Assembly: GCF_015191005.1 (NCBI RefSeq)
Contig: NZ_CP040442.1
Location: 2,108,001-2,172,000, forward strand
Direction of reading: 5' to 3'
Source: Kaistella flava (ex Peng et al. 2021)
GTDB lineage: Bacteria > Bacteroidota > Bacteroidia > Flavobacteriales > Weeksellaceae
Length of the DNA: 64,000 nt
The translations under genes and the position numbers were made by a program. Positions 18,228-30,300 of the stretch are shown piece by piece. Position 1 is the stretch's first letter, and each line of letters starts with the position of its first letter. The notes under the pieces were generated by a model. It was not told the DNA's origin, searched no databases, and saw nothing but the letters and a program-made list of their open reading frames with translations.

Positions 18228-18847
18228 TTTCTATTCACAGGTGTTTATAATTTTTATTTGACCAATTGGTCATTTAAAAACGCTACAAATTTATATAAAA
18301 AAAAATGAAATTAATAAATAAACCAATTAATTAAAAACAATTAGTAGAATACTGCTAACAAGCACTTTACAACACCCCTATTAATCTATATTTCTTTAAA
18401 AAAAGCATTACTAATTCTCCAATCAACGACCTATAAGAAATAAAAATAGAATATCGCTAAAAAACATATAAAATAAATAGGTATTCCGCAACATAACCAA
18501 GGATTAATTAAGTAAAATATTAACATAAGAAATTATTAATGTTTATATTTTAAACAAATGAGAAATCATTAGAAAGAGTACTAAAGGAGAAAAGACGAGA
18601 GCCCTACAATCAGAATAGGATATTAAATACCGAAAACACCTCAGCTGTCAATTAAAAACGCAAAGAAAGTTAACCTTTTTTTGAATGTTGCGGCCACAAT
18701 CGAAGATCGGTAACATAAACGAATGGTATTAAAAAGAATCATATCCGCTGTCAGGAATGTTTACTTTTTAAATGTCAGGATTATTGTAAGAAGCATAGAT
18801 TCTCTTATTAAAGAGATAAAACTTGAAAATCAAAACCTCGCAATCGA
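18228..18847. other. AT-rich intergenic region
   Basis: No gene or RNA is supported. The first roughly 100 bases are conserved with the region after 6862 and probably contain the promoter. A 66-codon plus-strand ORF at 18723 overlaps the terminator and is not believed. Confidence 0.5.
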
Positions 18848-18875
18848 ACAAAGCCGAACAATTATTCGGCTTTGT
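18848..18875 (-). terminator. Adhesin-family terminator
   Basis: An 11-bp stem ACAAAGCCGAA/TTCGGCTTTGT with a 6-base loop lies downstream of the minus-strand gene ending at 18961. Its core AAAGCCGAACAAT is shared with the other adhesin terminators. Confidence 0.75.
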
Positions 18876-18960
18876 TGTAACATAAAACGATATGACACTT
18901 TAGATCTTTCACACTGCAGTTAACACCCATCATCCAACATCAAGCATCAAACGATAATTT

Positions 18961-21900
18961 TTACTTCGTTATTTTCTTGGTCACAACACTTCCGTTCTGC
19001 GCACCAAGTGAAGCGAAAGTGATTTTCAAAACATAGATCCCGTTGAGGAAGTTGCTTGCATCGAGTCGGGTTTCTTTTTGGTTGGGCGTGAGTTTCTTCA
19101 TCAGTCTTCCGGAAGCGTCAAATACTTCAAGAGCTGAGATATTTTTAGCTGGAGATTTTACTACAAAATCATTTCCGTCCCGGTAAACAATGAGGTTATC
19201 TTTCAGAGAAGTACCTGTTGTGAGAAAAGTTTCCGGGTGATAGACGATTTCAAACCGGCCCTCTGTTAAACCTTCATTTGCGGTAAATCGGTAATTGGCT
19301 TCTGATAGATTAGTGAGGATGCCGGTTTGTTTGTCCTTTAAATAAACAGGTTGTCCGTTATCAAAAATCCCTTCTCTTTCCCCCAAAGAAAAGACATAGC
19401 TTCCAGTTGCGTAATGGCTGGTTCCTACTTTTACGACATCGGTCAGTTGCAATACCTCTTCCCGACCCTGAATTCCCAATCGCCGATCACCGAGCGTTGT
19501 AAAGAGCGCATCAACCCCTAAGCCGAATAACTCGGTATCATAATCAGCATCATAACCATTGGTTGCATCTTCAACATAGCCAATTAAAGTCGTAGTTACC
19601 ACCTGTAACGGAGTGGTTAAATGCAGCCAGTATCGGTTGATCGGCACGTCATTATCTTCCAGAGCTCCTTTATTAAAAAAGACCGAACTGGAGCCAACGG
19701 TTCGGATGGTATTTTTAAAGGTGAGGGTTCCGTTCTGTTTCGCTTTCACTATAAAGCCCTGTCCTACTTTAATAATTTTGGTGGGTGTAGCACTTTTAAT
19801 ATTGGCATTTGCTCCTAACGTGGCGGGAATTCCACCTGTCCCATTGAGTATTGCATAATTATTATAATAACCAGCTCCTGGGTAAGTGCTACCTTGCATG
19901 CCCGGACTGGGATTCAGGTTGGTCCAGAAATAAGCAACTTTATTGATGCGCATCGCATTATTGTTGGCCAACTGATAAAAATCAATATTGCTTGCATACG
20001 GGTTTCCGATCATATTATAACCGTTGCCCGCGGGAAGCGATTGGTATTCCAACGGGAAGGTCACTTCTCCGTTATTCGGGATACCTTTAAAAATCCCAGT
20101 AAAGACTTGCATGGGAGCTGGATCAGAAGCTGTTCCAACCGGATAATTATTGTTGGCTCTAATCGCATATCCTTTTGCAGCACTTTCGAAAACCCCAAGA
20201 TGATTGTTTCCGAAACTGTTGGTTAATGGGTTGATAACTTCAAACAAATCATCGCCTTCATTATAGGTGTAAAATCGTGTATCAATCGTTCCCGGGGAAA
20301 AGGTCTTCAGATTTTGACCTGAAACCGGCGAGGCCCAGTAAGTATAATCTAATCTTTTTAAATTAGAGTTGCGTTTAACAGTGAAAGTTCCATTCCCGGA
20401 GTTGGTATTGATTTCGTGAATCTGAACAAATGAAGCCTCATTTTCTACAATGACATGTCCATTATTTAAGAGCTGATCAGAAACAATGAAAGGACTGTCT
20501 TTTGAAACAGTTACGGTTGCATTATTAAGTTCGCATTGACAAACCTGCAGACTTCCTCCCCAAGCAGCAGTGTTATAATTTCCGTTAATAATTACCTTAT
20601 CCGTTTTCACAGGAGGAGAAGGCAACCATGCAGAACCATTCCAGACTTTCGGAACGAGACCGGTGCTAATCAATCTAATATCATCTAAAATCCAGGATTC
20701 ATGTGCTGCATTATCCTGCACCGCAATTCTTATTTTCAGCTGAGAAACTGCCGGCAGATTTTGAATCGACACTTCATTATACTGTTGAGCTGCATTGGCT
20801 TTAAAATAGGTCAAAAGATTATTAGCAGCATAATTTTTAACCCCTGTGATTTTTCCAGCATTGCCAAAACCCCAGGCGAGATTATCAGTATCTGAAACTA
20901 ATTTCGCCTGCTGATACCAGGTTGCTCCATTATCCGGACTTATTTCAACGAGCACGAAATCCATTTTATCAGCATCACTGGTCGCTGGTGTACCAGTGGC
21001 ATCGAAGGAGTCCATTCCGTTCGTATTACTTCCTAAAGAAAACGCCGCCACCTTAAAATAGAGCTCGATATTGGAATAAATGGAAGTATCAACGGGTTCA
21101 AAATCAAAGATGAGGGGTTTGAGTGAAGAATTCGGTTCACTGCCACCCTGAATCCTGAACCCGCGCAGACCTTCTGAATACAGATTATTGGTTGCAGGTT
21201 TGTCATTAGCACTGCTTTTACCGCTTATAAAACCGGTTTGAGGACCATACATCTCAGTATTATTAACCGTATAGGTGAGTTCTGTAAATTGCGGAATCGA
21301 TTCAAAACCTTGCTGGGCAATAATCACCTCCCCAGCAGCACCACAAAAATTAGCATTTCCGGCAATAGCGAAATCGTAGGGATTGCGAAGAGGATCATTG
21401 TTGGCAATAACAACTGTTACGGTTTTTAAACCAACAGTGGTAGGTGCAAACCGAACATCGAAGTCGACCGATTGTCCTTGTGCCAGTTCAGTGCCGGGCG
21501 CTGGATCATTAAGCACCGAAAAATCAATATCATTTGCGCCCGTCAAACTGATTTCTCCCAAAATTAAATTAGCACCACCTTTATTGGTAATGGTATATGT
21601 TTTCGTTTGGGAGTTTCCTAAATTTTGGGCAGCAAACAAGGTTCTGTTCAGACCGGAAGGAGTGGTACTTCCTTTGTTAATCGTGGTGGTACCGCCTGTC
21701 AATTTCATTTCTACTTTTGCCGGTAAAACCTGTCCCGAAACACCGACTAATCGGGTGACTGCAGATGGAGAGGTCAGGCTAATGGTTCCGGAATAAAAAC
21801 CTGCAGGTAACCCATTTTTTAAACGGATGTGAATAACTTTATTAGTAACGCCATTGGTTCCGCTTTTAGCAAAAACGACTTCCTGAAAAGGGAAAGCATT

Positions 21901-23814
21901 CCCACCGTCGTAGGCGGCATTCGAAGAAATTTCCCAGCCTGCAGATACAGATACCGTAAGATCGGAACCAAGGTCAGAACCATCAACCCTGAAACTTTGT
22001 GTAGGAGATGATGGCCCCTGCGCAAAATCGTAAGCGAAACCGGAGAATATTAGATTCTGTGGTAAGGTATTGATCAAAATGATAGGCTGAGTAACTACCG
22101 CTTTTACGGAAAAAACATATACTGTTTTATTAGGGTCATTACTGCCAATAAAAATGATTTCCGAATAAGTTCCTGGCGTTGTGCTGCTAAAAGAAACTGT
22201 AAAACTCTGGTTGGTAAAACCCGTCATTGGATTCACCGTTGGTTGAGCCGACACGGAAAACCCATGGGAACCATCCAACAAAGCGACGGCAGGATGATCT
22301 AAGATAAGGTCACCGCCACCTTTATTTTCGATAACAAATGTTTTCGAAACTACCGCTCCCGAGATGACAGATCCAAAATCAGTATTATTTGAAACAGCGG
22401 TCACGTCTGAGCCATCCGGAATATTATTTCCGTTTCCTTTGATTATAATATCCGGATAAGCAGATCCTGTATAACAAGTCCAGACAAGATCATCAATAAC
22501 GACCTGTTGATTTACAGCATTCCTAACTTCTATAAGAACAACTCCGGGAATATCAATATTATTGACGGTGAAAGTTTCCACCCCGGTATGATCCCAAGCT
22601 TGAGAGGTCGCCACCTTTGCTCCATTAATAAAGAGATGCACTTGTCTGTTTCCAGCGCCTGTGAAACCTTTCCTCAACTTACAGCTAAAACTTGAAATCC
22701 CGTTGGCAATAGCAGACGAGGCTAATTTACTGGTAGTTTTAGAAAATAGGATTCCTTTTCCATTAATGCCATAAATCCCTTCATTTCTTGCTTCTGTATA
22801 AGACCAGGTGATGAGATGATTACCCACAAAAGAGCCTGTTGTGTAGGAATTTGTGGCATTTGAATTAGAAAAATCTTCTGCATAATTACAGGGTGCTGCT
22901 AAGGTTGTCGCCGAAGCCTGTGGTGCACCGCCCAGTTTATAATCGATTGCAGTTCCCGAATTGGTATAAGGCCAGATTTTAAAATAATAAGTGGTAGCAG
23001 GACTGAAGCCAGACCCATTAAAACCTCTTGTTCCCTGTGCTACATTTTGGGAAACACTGCTGTTTGCTACCGGCATACCGTCGGCAGGGTCTGGTATTGC
23101 TGCAAAAGAAGTATCACTCCATCGAATAAGATAACCATCAGGTATTGGCTCCAACACCGAATCGATCCACTGGAGCGCAATAACATTATTAGCCAGGGTA
23201 CCACCAATAAAACCTGCTGGAAACTGGGCAGGCTCAGGCTTAATAAGAGAGGAAACTACCGAGCCGTTGAAGGTGAAATCATTGATACTGAAAGTTCCTC
23301 CCGGCGCAGATGCACCCCAGGCATAGATCCTAAAAGTAATGGAGGCTGTTCTGTTTTGGAAATTAGCAGCAGTCAAATTAATAGTTCCTCCTGTTTCCAA
23401 GGGTATAGCAATAGTAGTCCCAAAAGAATCAAGACTGGTACGTATGGCAAAATTTTTCGGTCCGGTACCGGATACTTGTGAAGAATAAACGAAACTTAAG
23501 AAATTAATCGAAAAGTTCGAATTGGGCGTAAGCATGAATTCGAAATAGTCATTTGCATCCAAATCTGCAGAATTCCAGCCAGTTGCATTATACCTGTCAT
23601 TTGCATTACTACCAATGACTCCTAAACCCCTTCCTATTCCGGTAACAGAAATATTATCATTAAAGGTTTGACCTTCAGTATAAGGATTACCAGTATTCGG
23701 ATTGGTGCCGGTAATTGGATTTGAAAAAATGCTTTGCGCAAAAAACAGATGACACGCAAAAAAGACATAAAAGAAAAACCCTCTTTTAAAAGGTAAAATT
23801 GTTTTCATAATCAT
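18961..23814 (-). CDS. T9SS-secreted multidomain protein with choice-of-anchor-D-like domains (1617 aa)
   Basis: The signal peptide is MKTILPFKRGFFFYVFFACHLFFAQ; the start may be 23814 or the second Met at 23808. Residues about 30-195 form a beta domain. About 200-310 is FN3-like (YLIRWSDTSF, TYYFKIWPYTNSG), and about 315-450 a jelly-roll-like segment. Two ASH/choice-of-anchor-D-like domains occur at about 470-580 and 690-810 (KTFVIENKGGGDLIL and KTYTITNKGGANLIL, then FTVSFSSTTPG or FDVRFAPTTVG). A second jelly-roll-like segment lies near 820-1040. The shared cassette and the sorting end LEVFDASGRLMKKLTPNQKE ... VVTKKITK follow. No catalytic motif was found. A structural or adhesive surface role is inferred. 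Confidence 0.88.
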   Translation of the reverse strand: MIMKTILPFKRGFFFYVFFACHLFFAQSIFSNPITGTNPNTGNPYTEGQTFNDNISVTGIGRGLGVIGSNANDRYNATGWNSADLDANDYFEFMLTPNSNFSINFLSFVYSSQVSGTGPKNFAIRTSLDSFGTTIAIPLETGGTINLTAANFQNRTASITFRIYAWGASAPGGTFSINDFTFNGSVVSSLIKPEPAQFPAGFIGGTLANNVIALQWIDSVLEPIPDGYLIRWSDTSFAAIPDPADGMPVANSSVSQNVAQGTRGFNGSGFSPATTYYFKIWPYTNSGTAIDYKLGGAPQASATTLAAPCNYAEDFSNSNATNSYTTGSFVGNHLITWSYTEARNEGIYGINGKGILFSKTTSKLASSAIANGISSFSCKLRKGFTGAGNRQVHLFINGAKVATSQAWDHTGVETFTVNNIDIPGVVLIEVRNAVNQQVVIDDLVWTCYTGSAYPDIIIKGNGNNIPDGSDVTAVSNNTDFGSVISGAVVSKTFVIENKGGGDLILDHPAVALLDGSHGFSVSAQPTVNPMTGFTNQSFTVSFSSTTPGTYSEIIFIGSNDPNKTVYVFSVKAVVTQPIILINTLPQNLIFSGFAYDFAQGPSSPTQSFRVDGSDLGSDLTVSVSAGWEISSNAAYDGGNAFPFQEVVFAKSGTNGVTNKVIHIRLKNGLPAGFYSGTISLTSPSAVTRLVGVSGQVLPAKVEMKLTGGTTTINKGSTTPSGLNRTLFAAQNLGNSQTKTYTITNKGGANLILGEISLTGANDIDFSVLNDPAPGTELAQGQSVDFDVRFAPTTVGLKTVTVVIANNDPLRNPYDFAIAGNANFCGAAGEVIIAQQGFESIPQFTELTYTVNNTEMYGPQTGFISGKSSANDKPATNNLYSEGLRGFRIQGGSEPNSSLKPLIFDFEPVDTSIYSNIELYFKVAAFSLGSNTNGMDSFDATGTPATSDADKMDFVLVEISPDNGATWYQQAKLVSDTDNLAWGFGNAGKITGVKNYAANNLLTYFKANAAQQYNEVSIQNLPAVSQLKIRIAVQDNAAHESWILDDIRLISTGLVPKVWNGSAWLPSPPVKTDKVIINGNYNTAAWGGSLQVCQCELNNATVTVSKDSPFIVSDQLLNNGHVIVENEASFVQIHEINTNSGNGTFTVKRNSNLKRLDYTYWASPVSGQNLKTFSPGTIDTRFYTYNEGDDLFEVINPLTNSFGNNHLGVFESAAKGYAIRANNNYPVGTASDPAPMQVFTGIFKGIPNNGEVTFPLEYQSLPAGNGYNMIGNPYASNIDFYQLANNNAMRINKVAYFWTNLNPSPGMQGSTYPGAGYYNNYAILNGTGGIPATLGANANIKSATPTKIIKVGQGFIVKAKQNGTLTFKNTIRTVGSSSVFFNKGALEDNDVPINRYWLHLTTPLQVVTTTLIGYVEDATNGYDADYDTELFGLGVDALFTTLGDRRLGIQGREEVLQLTDVVKVGTSHYATGSYVFSLGEREGIFDNGQPVYLKDKQTGILTNLSEANYRFTANEGLTEGRFEIVYHPETFLTTGTSLKDNLIVYRDGNDFVVKSPAKNISALEVFDASGRLMKKLTPNQKETRLDASNFLNGIYVLKITFASLGAQNGSVVTKKITK

Positions 23815-24279
23815 TTGGTTTTCAATACCAAATTTAGGAAAAACACGCAGTTTGAGAAGTACTCTGTTTCAGGGATTTCAGAGAGGGTGAAAAGGACAAA
23901 AAGACCGCCAACCTGCAGATGAAAAAGAGATTAAAGAAATCATTTGAAATCGATTCAACCTATTAAAAAATCAGTACGGAACGGCTTTAGCCTGCTTTCA
24001 AAACGGAAGTATAAAATTAGGCTTTAGTCAAAATTTAAAATAGGTTTTCATTGAAGTCTTTAATTTCTTTAATTCGATTATCGGGTTAAATCCCAGTACA
24101 AGAGATTTTACCTGCAAATAATTTTGTTGAAGCAACTACCCAATTAATGTTGATCGAACTCAGGTAATTTCGAAATGATGAGTAATCAGCGCAGAAGAAA
24201 AACAGCCACGCACAAAGATAAAAGAAACAGAGAGAAAGAAACCTATTCTTTAAAAATTCAACCCGAGCATTAAACAACA
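23815..24279. other. Intergenic region, nothing recognised
   Basis: No coding region is supported in these roughly 465 bases. A 78-codon minus-strand ORF at 24086-24322 runs through the terminator and has no family resemblance. The promoter of the 23814 gene should lie just right of it, but no clear -7 box is visible. Confidence 0.5.
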
Positions 24280-24306
24280 AAAAAGCCGAACAATTGTCCG
24301 ACTTTT
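24280..24306 (-). terminator. Adhesin-family terminator (with mismatches)
   Basis: AAAAAGCCGAAC-AATT-GTCCGACTTTTT is the same hairpin as at the other adhesin genes, here carrying two mismatches. It lies 68 bases past the stop of the gene ending at 24375. Confidence 0.7.
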
Positions 24307-24374
24307 TATTGATAATATACATTGACCTCTTACTTTGTAGATGGTATTTTTACATCTTACTTTCTACCTCGTAT

Positions 24375-27300
24375 CTACTTTACAATTTTCTTGGTAACCA
24401 CATTTCCTTTCTGATCATTGGGCGAAGCAGACGTGATTTTCAAAACATAGGTTCCGTTGACGAAGTTGCTTGCATCGATTCGTGTTTCTTTATGATTTGG
24501 ATTTAACTTGAGCAACAATCTTCCGGAAACATCATAAACTTCTACATCAGAAATTGTTTTGGTAGAAGATTTCACCACAAAATCATTACCATCGCGGTAG
24601 ATAATCAAGTTCTCTTTTGAAGAAGTATCTGTTCCAAGAACAATTTCAGGTTGGTATCTAATTTCAAAACGATTTTCGGTAAGCCCTGCATTGGCTGTAA
24701 AACGATATTCTTTTTCTGAAAGATTAGCGAGAATACCATTTGCTCTGTCTTTGAGATAAATATTTTGTCCGTTGGCAAAAACCCCTTCTGTCTCCTGAAG
24801 TGAGATTACATGATCGCCGGCGGTATAATGATTGGTTCCGATAGCAACAATATCGTTGGTATTCAAGGGAAACTGTCGTCCTTGTATACCTAATTTATAC
24901 TCATTTAGGATGGAGAAGATTGCATCTGAACTCATGCTTAACATAGGAGCATCATAGCTCAATTCAAAATTATTGGTTGCATTAGGAACATAAGCAACAA
25001 GAACCGTAGTGAAATCCTTGCTAGGGGTTGTTAATTTCAACCAGAATCGGTCTTTGCCTTCTTTTGTGTTTTTATCGAAAAATATACTGGAATCTGCACT
25101 TCTCACGCTGTTATTAAAAACTAAGTTTTGTCCGTTAGCGTTTGTTTTTGCTTTCACAATAAATCCTTGGCCCACTTTTATAATTCCAGTTGGTTTAACA
25201 TCACTACCTTGGGCAGCCCTTGTTCCCGAACCGTTTAGCATTGCATAATTATCATCCTTATAAGTTGTTCCACTTACATTTGCATTTACATTAGTCCAGA
25301 AATAGGCAACGTTTTCTAATACCGCACTGTTGAGTGTGTGTAAGCCTGATGCTCCATCAAAGCTGATATTAGAGGGGTACGGGTTCCCAACTAGATTATA
25401 ACCACCATCAGGGTGATTTGTAGCGCTATAAGAATAGGCTAATTTAAACTCTTGTACTCCATTATTCGGAGTTCCTATAAAATTACCCGTCCACTTATCC
25501 TTAGTATTAGATTGGGTATTGCTTGCGCGGATAGCGTATCCTTTAGCAGGAACAAAGTCGGCGTTAACATTGGTCACCGCAGTAAATAAATCGGTTCCTT
25601 CATTATATTCTAAAAATCTATTATTAAGAGTTCCTGGTGAGAAAGTCTTTAAAACTTGACCATTAACCGGTGACGACCAATACACATAATCTAAACGCTT
25701 GATATTAGCGATTCGCCTTACAGTGATTGCACCTGAATTTACAGCTTCATCGTTAATCTGCACCAAATTGGCATCACTTTCTACTACAAAATTGGCGATA
25801 CCGGCATTATTTATAATACCATTTGTAACGGTTAAGAGACCTTCTTTCATTATTATTAAACTTCCACCACTTTCTACTGTTATTGTGCCAACTATCACAT
25901 TAAATCCTGCAGGAATTTTAACTGCAGTACCATTTTTTATAACAATAGTACACGCATTTATATTTGATGTCTCGGAATAATCTGCAGCAAATATTGCAGA
26001 AGTTGAAGAATCTGGCTCTCCATTGCTCCAAGATACTCCATTCCAAGTGGTACTTTTAATGGTGATCGTTGCGATATTCGAAACACTCTCATCACAGTCA
26101 CCATTTTGTAAAACTGCTCTTATATAAGTAGTCGCATTTACAGGTCCAATTTCTGATCCAGTAAGAGTTGTTGTGAAATTTGAAATATTTTCGAAAGTTG
26201 TAAAATCCGCATCTGTAGATTTTTGCCAATGCAAAACTTTCCCTACACTTCCCGTTAATTGTAAGTCAGCAGATAGTGAATTCGTACAGATTTGTTGACT
26301 AGCATTTGATACTGTTCCTCCAACAGATGAAGGAAAAATATAAACTGGAATCACATTATCCACTGCCGAAAATCCATTTGCATCGCGAACAGTAAGTGTA
26401 TAATTTGTTGTTCCGACGGTAGTTGTTGGAATTTCAACCTCATCTGAGTTAGGCAATCCATTTGACCACATATACGTAAATGGTGCATCTCCACCAGAAA
26501 TTACTGCATCCATTGTATGGGTAGATCCAATACAGAAATCTCCATAACCATAAACTTCAAGAGTAAAATCTCCTGCTTTTAGACCTGTAAAGGAAGAAGT
26601 CTGTCCATTAGTTAAGGTAGCATTAGTTGCAACCAAAGTATTATTAGTCAATGCACCGAACTTAATCCAAGGATTTGTAGTTAAGTTAAAAGTTCCATTT
26701 AACTGTGCAGCAGAAATTTCTGTTTCTGCTCCAAGAATATCTAAAGCATCGTATTTTCCAGTAATCGTTGCAACCGCTCCCGTAATTCCGGTTTGAGTTA
26801 CATTCCAATACTTTCTCAAATAATTCTGAGAACTATTATTGTTTGGATGTTTTACGTTTTCAGCATTTACTCCTACAAAGGCATTAGAAAATGTTCCAGC
26901 AGTTATATTTACCGTAATTGGCGCATAACTTGGCGCGCCAGCTAATTCTCCAATTGGGAATAAATAACTTCCGACCCCTGTGAAAGGTCTGCGTACTACA
27001 CCAGTTCCGTCAGCTACAATCATTGTGTTTGTGCCAAAAGTTCCCACAACAGGATTAATTCCAAGAGTTAAATTTTTGTCACCTATAACTACATTTCCTT
27101 TTGTAAGTGTTAGTGTTCCACCAACAGCAATATCCTTCGCAAGAATAACTGCTCCTGCTTCTTTGTTTACAATTAAATTACTAAAGTTAATTGCAGCCGT
27201 TCCACCAATTGTTTGATCAGAAACACCAGCCAAATTGATTGTTTTCCCTGTAAAAGATACAAATTGATCTAGGGTCAGATTTCCTCTTACATTTAAAGTC

Positions 27301-30300
27301 GTTGAAGCAATTGTAGCTCCAGTTCCAGTAACTATTAAGTTATGATATCCACCTAATGAGTCTCCACCAACTGTAGGAATTACTTGATTTGTTCCTTTAA
27401 ATTCTATTGTGTTTGGAATTAAGGTTGTAAACATAGTTCCGTTATTTGTCAAAGTACCAGCGATGCTCATATAATTTCCATCTAAGGCATGAAGTCCAGC
27501 TCCAGCTGCAATTGTTAAATTATTAAAACTTGTGTTTCCAGCAATTGTAGCATCAGCATTTTTAAATGTCACCTTGCTTGTTCCGGTTCCAGGATTGAAA
27601 GTTCCGTTGTTTTGCCAAGCTCCCGCTCCACCAGATACTGTTAACTGAGCATCTGCTGGCACATTTACAGTTCCGCCTGCTTCAATGATAATCAATTGTA
27701 CGTTTGAATTAACATCAATGATAGGTGATCGATTAGAAGAACTGGAAACAATTGGAATAATTACCTTTGAATCTTCAGTTGGAGCATTATTAGGCGTCCA
27801 GTTCGCTATCGAATTCCATGAAGTACTCACTGAACCATTCCACGTTAAAACATTCGCTTCAGACTCGTCCAGGGTGATATATACTTTATCAAATGTAGGT
27901 TCAAAATACAAACTAATATCTGCATTAGTAATTTCCACCCAATTTTCGTCAGTATTATTGTTGGAACGTCCTTGATCAAATGTAGTTACTGGCACAGTTG
28001 TCTTATGTCCCCAAAAAACCAATTTAGATTCTACATTGCTATTTAATTCACTATCTAAATAATGCTGACGAATAATGGCTTTTGTACCAACCGCACCTGT
28101 TTGAATAATATCAAATTGGCGTAGAATTGTTCCTGCTTTCCAAGTTGGCGCTACACCAATTGTCAATTTTGCACTCATCGAAGTAGGAAGTGTTCCTGCT
28201 GGAGGGAAAGTAATTGAAGAATTTGGATGTCCAAAAGTGTATAATTTATTTGTCGTGAAATAATTTCTTCTAATGATTCCAGTCACATCACCAATTCCTG
28301 TATTTGTTCCATCTGGTCCCATCGTTAAGGTAAAAGCACCCATATCTAAACTTCCTTTTGTTGAACTTGCATTTGCGGCTGGCAAATCTAGTTTACCATT
28401 CACAGTAACATCGGCAGCTGCAGTTGTTCCAGCAGTTGATGATAATGTTAAATTGTTATAAGTCCCAGCAACTAATGTTTGAGCTGCAGAAGTTGCATTC
28501 ATGTTCAGAATACCAGTACCTCCCCAAGTTTTGCCTGAAGCAAAAGGAGTTGCAGTTGTATTTTGTATTCGGATTATTCCATTGTTCTGAATAGAAGTTA
28601 AATTTCCAGATAATATGTTTGTTCCTAAATTTAAAGTTTGTTGCTCATCAACTCTTAAAAGTTGGTTTACAGAAAAACCATCTTGAACGGTAACTGAATT
28701 TGCAGTCGCTCCTATTAAACTGAAAGAGTCAAAAAGATTGGTTGTTCCAGGAGTCGTCTGATCAAAACTTAAAAAAGGATTTAGATTTCCTCTTACAACC
28801 AATTTACTGGTTGCTCCACCGGTTAAACCATTTGCAATAGTATTTTCCACTTTTCCAGCAATGGTTAAAGTTTTTTCTTTAATTGCTAATTTACCACCAT
28901 TAAAAAGTAATCTATTTTGAACAGATAAATCATTTGATAAACTTGCATTTCCTTGCAAAACGAAATCTTCAGCAATTCCATCAAAAGATGCAAATGTTGT
29001 TGTCGGGTTGGCAATTACCTCAATATCATCAATCCCAAATTCATCTTGTGCTCCAGTTCCTGAAACTAATGATCCTGACCATCTAATATAATAGTAAGCA
29101 TTATTAGCTATATTTCCTGTCGGAATTGTAACAACTCTATAATAGGCTTTCCAACCCGGAGCTAAATCTGCTGTAGTTGGTGAATCAACATCTGCTATAA
29201 TCTGATCTGTATATGTTCCAGTTGCAGATGAACTGTAGCTAAAGCGAATTCTACTAGAAGCTGCTTGATCATTATATACATATACTTTGTATCCAATACT
29301 AGCGCTTGTCATTGTTGCGCCAGTTTGATTCTGAATTCTTAAAGTAATTGATCCTGGATTAAAATCAGCAGAAGTTCCAGTACCACCAGGCTGAATTCCT
29401 AAGGTGTAGTTTGGATTATTAGAATTTCCAACATTAAACGCATAGATTCCTGTATCGTCTTCCTCACCATCGGAAGGACCATTTTCGTAACTACTGTCTT
29501 CTACACTGTTTCCAGCAAAAGCAATATTTCCACCTGAGAATCCTGAAAACGCCCAAGAATTTGAATCCAGCTGTCCGCTTTCAACAATTTTAGACATTCC
29601 AATTCCTTGAAACGTATCAAGATTGACTCCATCAACGGTATCGTCAAAGTTTATTTTATAAGAGGTATTTGCTAACTTAACTTGCAAACCAGCTGGACTA
29701 TTTAAAGTAGTCGTGTTTCCAGTTGCGCCATCTGAACGATAATTTTCGGTAGCAGGAAGACCATTAAATTCTACAATCGAAATATGATAAACTGTGCTTG
29801 GCTGCAGACCTGTGATTTGAACAGAAGTTCCAGCTCCTTTATAAGCCACAAAGTTTCCCGTTCCAATTTGAGAGCCCGTTCCAAAAGCAGCATTTGCATT
29901 ATAGGTAATACCATCTGAAGGAAGTGTGCTTACTGCGGCTGCTTCTTTAATAAGTACTAATCTTTGAGCTCCATTTCCGCCGATCCAATTTAATTTGAAT
30001 CCAGTTGATGTTATGTTGGTAAATGAAACGCCAGTTGCATTTGAAGTTGGTTCGGCAGCAAATACGCGTCCTGAAACCGCAACTAGTTTAGTTAATGCAT
30101 TCGGGGAAGCATGTGAAATATTTCCAGTATAGTTTCCTGCAGGAGCAGAATTTTTAATTCGGGCACGTAAAGTTATCGGTTGTCCTGTAAGTGTGCCTTG
30201 ACCTTCAGTGTAGGGCAATGTCAAAAAAGAATAGTAATTTATTCCATCAACAGAAATTTCAAAATTTACAGGAGCAGTCACAGTTGCGCCAGCATTTAAA

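Noticed and set aside
24086..24322. 78-codon minus-strand ORF with hydrophobic stretch
   Set aside because: It runs through the terminator hairpin of the preceding gene and resembles nothing known.
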